Source: Sva-07 sp035529175 (lineage in GTDB: Bacteria > Actinomycetota > Acidimicrobiia > Acidimicrobiales > Ilumatobacteraceae). From it: a DNA stretch of 8,990 nt. The DNA lies in assembly GCA_035529175.1 (NCBI GenBank), contig DATKXG010000294.1:1-8990 (forward strand), written 5' to 3'. The notes under the pieces were generated by a model that ran no database searches, had not been told where the DNA came from, and saw nothing but the letters and a program-made list of their open reading frames with translations. This document shows positions 6,219-8,990 of this stretch, piece by piece (within the stretch, counting starts at the first letter, position 1; every line of letters begins with the position of its first letter). Made by a program: the position numbers and the translations under genes.

Positions 6219-6242
6219 GTTCGGGAGTCGTGTGGATCGGGG

Positions 6243-7001
6243 TCACCAGGCGGTTCCGCCGAGCGACGAGAGCGCGGCGATCACGGCGGGCGCGATCGCG
6301 AGGAGGACGAACGACGGCAACGTGCACGTCACGAGTGGGAACGACAGGCGGATCGGGAGCTTGCGAGCCTCGGCCTGGTCCAGGCGCCGGCGGGCCGCTC
6401 GGATCTCGACGGCCAGCTGATCGAGTACCGGGCCGAGCGCGAGGCCGTAGCGGTCGCTGGTGGCGATCACGTCGGCCAGCGCGGCGGCCGGTGGGCCGAG
6501 TCGTTCCGGCAGCGCGGCGAGGGCATCGGCGAACGGCTGGCCCCGTTCCGTACGGCGGACGACCTCTGCGAATGCGTCGGCGACGACGGGCTCGTCCGAG
6601 CCGGCGAGTTCGCCCACGGCTTGGAACGGGGTGAGTCCCGCTCGCACGCTCAGCACCAGGAGGTCCATCGCGTCGGGGAGCTCGCGGTCGATGTGGCTGC
6701 GACGCCGTCGGGCGGCGAGCATCGGAGCGAGGCGCCGCAGCATCACCGTCGTCGCGCCGGCGGCACCGACGGCGAGCGGACCGATCGTGAGCATGCCGAG
6801 TGCGGCACCGAACACGGTGGCGACGATCGACCATCGGCGCCGCAGATGCTGCTGGCGCCGCGGTGCCGTCGGCGAGCGCTCGACCTGGATCCTGCAGTGA
6901 GGACGGGTCGCAGCGGGCCGGAGGATCGCGCCGATCGTGACCGCGACGCCTGCCGCCATGAGCGGTCCGATCGCCGTGTGGGTCGACACGGCGACGTTCA
7001 C
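6243..7001 (-). CDS. tadC: TadC-like type II/IV secretion inner-membrane protein
   Basis: A 252-residue membrane platform protein of the GspF/TadC type, which together with TadB anchors the pilus motor. Hydrophobic segments lie at about 10-28, 58-90 and 228-248. Between the second and third is the T2SSF cytoplasmic domain, with ELPDAMDLLVLSVRAGLTPFQAV (107-129), the ADALAALPERLG loop (158-169) and SDRYGLALGPVLDQLAVEIR (182-201). The open frame extends much further upstream, but that part is antisense or out-of-frame shadow of tadB. GTG at 7001 overlaps the tadB stop (GTGA) and gives a sensible N-terminal membrane segment. The pilin gene follows after 33 nt. Confidence 0.9.
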   Translation of the reverse strand: MNVAVSTHTAIGPLMAAGVAVTIGAILRPAATRPHCRIQVERSPTAPRRQQHLRRRWSIVATVFGAALGMLTIGPLAVGAAGATTVMLRRLAPMLAARRRRSHIDRELPDAMDLLVLSVRAGLTPFQAVGELAGSDEPVVADAFAEVVRRTERGQPFADALAALPERLGPPAAALADVIATSDRYGLALGPVLDQLAVEIRAARRRLDQAEARKLPIRLSFPLVTCTLPSFVLLAIAPAVIAALSSLGGTAW

Positions 7002-7696
7002 GACGGGACCCCGACGATGCGGCGCATCCACCACCAGCCGGCTGCATTGAGTGCGAGCCCGGCCACGACGCAGACCGTTCCGATCGGCGAGGTCACCACC
7101 GACCGGACGTCGTCGTCGGTCGCGGCGAGCGTGGCCAGCATCAGGAGTGGCACGGCCGTCATCACGTGCGACGAGAGACGGGCCTGTGCCGCCTGCGTCG
7201 CCCGTTCGTCGAGGTCGGCCGCACGTTGGCGCAGCAACATGGCGACCCGGTCGATCGAAGCCGCTGCCGGCCCGCCGATCCGACTCGCTGTCGCGATCAC
7301 GCCGAGCGCCAACCGCAGGTGAGCGCCGCCAGCATCGACACGGGCGACAGCGTCGCCGACGGATGCGCCCCGGTCGATCGCCAATCGCAGCGGGGCGGTC
7401 GCCCGTTCTGTGGCGGGATCGGCCGGGAGAGCCGCGACCGCGTCGCGCAGGGTCGAGCCGGATCGGACGCGGCGGGCGATGTCGTCGCACCATGCGGCCA
7501 CGGCGCGCGCGTCCGGCGCGCGGCGTCCGGAGCGTCGAAGCCTCCACGCTTCGAGGGTCCGTGCCGGCGGCGCGGCAGGGCTGCACGCGGCCGACGCGGC
7601 TCGTCCCTGCCGCGGTCGCAGCGCCACGGCGGCGATCACGACGGCGGCGGCAGCACAGACCGTGGCGAACGTTGGCGCATCGATTCGACCGGTCAT
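6998..7696 (-). CDS. tadB: TadB-like type II/IV secretion inner-membrane protein
   Basis: A 232-residue TadB-family protein and partner of TadC in the pilus assembly platform. An N-terminal hydrophobic helix (about 8-27) is followed by an Ala/Arg-rich linker. A divergent T2SSF domain runs from about 65 to 190 (AAWCDDIARRVRSGSTLRDA at 67-86, LALGVIATASRIGGPAAASI at 129-148). Two C-terminal membrane segments lie at about 178-192 and 204-224. Recognition rests on domain layout and on its position between tadA and tadC more than on strong motifs. The ATG at 7696 overlaps the tadA stop as ATGA, and the gene ends in GTGA with tadC. It is shorter than typical proteobacterial TadB (about 300 residues), as is common in actinobacterial versions. 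Confidence 0.85.
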   Translation of the reverse strand: MTGRIDAPTFATVCAAAAVVIAAVALRPRQGRAASAACSPAAPPARTLEAWRLRRSGRRAPDARAVAAWCDDIARRVRSGSTLRDAVAALPADPATERATAPLRLAIDRGASVGDAVARVDAGGAHLRLALGVIATASRIGGPAAASIDRVAMLLRQRAADLDERATQAAQARLSSHVMTAVPLLMLATLAATDDDVRSVVTSPIGTVCVVAGLALNAAGWWWMRRIVGVPS

Positions 7697-8826
7697 CGTC
7701 GCCGCCGCTCGAGTGACGCCACCGCGACGAGGTGCTCGTCGACGTCGAGCATCGCCAGCGGGCGGGTGGCCGGTGCCGCATGGTTGTCGTCGGCCGGCGA
7801 TGGCGATGTGACCTCGGCCAACTCGGTGATCCGGCGGGCCCCGTCGGCGGCGCGCTCGACGTGGATCACGACGTCGATCGAACGGGCGAGCTGGTGGCGG
7901 ATCGCCGCGAGTGGCCAGCTCGGCGCCGCCTGGAGCACGAGCGACTCGAGGCGGAGCAGTGCGTCGGTCGGGCCGTTCGCATGGCACGTCGAGATCGAAC
8001 CGTCGTGGCCGGTGTTCATCGCCTGGACCAGCGCGAGCACCTCGTCGCCGCGGGCCTCGCCGACCACGATCCGATCCGGTCGGAGCCGCAGCGCGGTCCG
8101 CACGAGCTGTGCCAGATCGACTGCGCCGGGACCGTCGATCGTCGGCGGGCGGGCCTCGAGACGGAGCGCATGGGCATGACGCAGCGGCAGCTCGGCGGTG
8201 TCCTCGACGATCACGAGGCGCTGGGACGGATCGACCTCGGCCACGAGCGCTGCGACGAGCGAGGTCTTGCCCGACGACGTCGCCCCTGCCACGACGAGGT
8301 TGCAGCGCGCGTCCAACAGCTCGTGCAGCAGGACGACACCGACCTCGTCGGTGAACGAGTCGAGAGGCAGGATCCGTCGGCGGAACCGTCGGATCGACAG
8401 CGCCGGTCCGTCGACGGCGACGGGCGGGAGCACCGCACAGACCCTGGCGCCGTCGGCGAGTCGGGCATCGACGATCGGCGAGGTTCGGTCGACTCGACGC
8501 CCGAGTGGTGCCAGCACGCGCTCGATCAGCAGGTCGACCCGGTCGGTGCCGAGCGAGCCGACGTACTGCAACGCACCGTCACGGTCGATCCAGATCTCGC
8601 TGCCGGAGTTGACGAGGACCTCGTCGATGCCATCGTCGCGGACGTATGCGTCGAGTTCACCGAGCCCGCGCAGGTGGGCGATCGCCCGGTCAGCGAGGAC
8701 CAGTTGCTCCTGAGGCGAACAGAGTGGGGCGAGTCGCCGCACCTCGGCCTCGACGAGCGGTGTCGGATCGCCCGGACGGTCGGCGACGAGGTCGCACACC
8801 GTGCGCACGATGTCGTGGTTGGTCAT
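7693..8826 (-). CDS. tadA: TadA/CpaF-type pilus assembly ATPase
   Basis: A 377-residue secretion ATPase that powers Flp pilus assembly as a cytoplasmic hexamer. The N-terminal region carries the CpaF-type block DDGIDEVLVNSGSEIWIDRDG (64-84). The nucleotide site has Walker A GATSSGKT (181-188), the Asp box VIVEDTAEL (205-213), Walker B RIVVGEARG (252-260) with E257 as the likely catalytic Glu, and the His box GHDGSISTCHAN (273-284). The ARPPT segment after the Asp box and the arginines R243-R249 are also family-like. A low-complexity tail (about 340-377) extends past the core. The ATG at 8826 overlaps the stop of the upstream gene (ATGA), and the 3' end overlaps tadB in the same way. Known actinobacterial homologues include the Rv3659c type. 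Confidence 0.95.
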   Translation of the reverse strand: MTNHDIVRTVCDLVADRPGDPTPLVEAEVRRLAPLCSPQEQLVLADRAIAHLRGLGELDAYVRDDGIDEVLVNSGSEIWIDRDGALQYVGSLGTDRVDLLIERVLAPLGRRVDRTSPIVDARLADGARVCAVLPPVAVDGPALSIRRFRRRILPLDSFTDEVGVVLLHELLDARCNLVVAGATSSGKTSLVAALVAEVDPSQRLVIVEDTAELPLRHAHALRLEARPPTIDGPGAVDLAQLVRTALRLRPDRIVVGEARGDEVLALVQAMNTGHDGSISTCHANGPTDALLRLESLVLQAAPSWPLAAIRHQLARSIDVVIHVERAADGARRITELAEVTSPSPADDNHAAPATRPLAMLDVDEHLVAVASLERRRR

Positions 8827-8990
8827 GCGGCAGCGCTGCGCAATGCCCGCGTCATCACACGCGGGAGTCGGCTCGCGAGGAGTCCGGCGTCGACCGCCCG
8901 AGCCACGCCGGGGTCGACGCTGATCACGGCCTCGACCGGCACGCCGATGGCATGTTCGATGTCGCGTTGGCCGAGCCCGCGGCCGGGTTC
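8823..8990 (-). CDS. TadZ/CpaE/Ssd-like ParA-family ATPase, C-terminal 55 residues only
   Basis: The frame is open from the window edge to a TGA at 8823-8825 that overlaps the tadA start as ATGA. The visible end includes GLGQRDIEHAIGVPVEAVIS followed by VDPGVARAVDAGLLASRLPR. This matches the C-terminus of MinD-like pilus-localisation ATPases (TadZ/CpaE, called Ssd in mycobacteria): a DIE-A-G-P-V block, then DP-VARAVDAG. These proteins set the polar or cell-surface site of Tad machine assembly. The nucleotide-binding motifs are outside the window, so the assignment rests on the short tail and on position directly before tadA. Confidence 0.75.
   Translation of the reverse strand, partial: EPGRGLGQRDIEHAIGVPVEAVISVDPGVARAVDAGLLASRLPRVMTRALRSAAA

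Noticed and set aside
5670..7322. A 550-codon plus-strand open frame across the tad genes
   Set aside because: Its translation is low-complexity Arg/Ala/Ser-rich with no domain, and it is antisense to four recognisable genes. It is typical shadow coding in high-GC DNA.
7535..7554. Perfect 7-bp inverted repeat with a 6-nt loop inside tadB
   Set aside because: It lies well inside coding sequence, has no T-tract and is explained by GC-rich codons. One such hairpin is expected by chance in 9 kb.

Overview
The window is about 9 kb of very GC-rich DNA that uses GTG starts and 4-nt ATGA/GTGA gene overlaps freely. The protein families point to an actinobacterium. A deep-branching member such as Acidimicrobiia/Ilumatobacter is a plausible guess but is inferred from family recognition only. 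Everything found looks chromosomal. I see no insertion sequence, phage gene, CRISPR array, tRNA or rRNA.

Left part (1-3284). A 5'-complete, 3'-truncated DNA topoisomerase I gene (topA, minus strand) is transcribed away from rsgA, a circularly permuted ribosome-assembly GTPase on the plus strand, across a 57-nt divergent spacer. Downstream of rsgA on the same strand is a DUF427 gene with a clear Shine-Dalgarno sequence. It ends against a perfect 33-bp palindrome that separates it from the convergent minus-strand block.

Right part (8990-3315, all minus strand). This is one nearly gapless run of nine genes. First come the C-terminus of a TadZ/CpaE/Ssd-like ATPase, then the secretion ATPase TadA, the membrane proteins TadB and TadC, a Flp/DUF4244-type pilin and a TadE-like pseudopilin: together an actinobacterial tight-adherence (Flp pilus) locus. 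After a 67-nt gap the run continues with a STAS-domain (anti-sigma antagonist-like) protein, an iron-sulfur photolyase/cryptochrome of the PhrB type and a DUF952 protein. Stop and start codons overlap by four bases at five junctions, which suggests translational coupling: TadZ/TadA, TadA/TadB, TadB/TadC, STAS/photolyase and photolyase/DUF952.

The most notable points are these. The STAS protein carries Asp where SpoIIAA and BldG carry the regulatory phospho-Ser. The STAS gene is coupled directly to a light-dependent DNA repair/photoreceptor gene. An imperfect direct repeat brackets the DUF952 gene exactly. The perfect 33-bp palindrome lies between convergent genes and has a core similar to a smaller hairpin upstream of the DUF427 gene. 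The topA - STAS - tad arrangement resembles the regions around topA in Mycobacterium (Rv3646c to Rv3660c) and Streptomyces (topA-bldG-tad), so it may be an old conserved neighbourhood with a lineage-specific insert.
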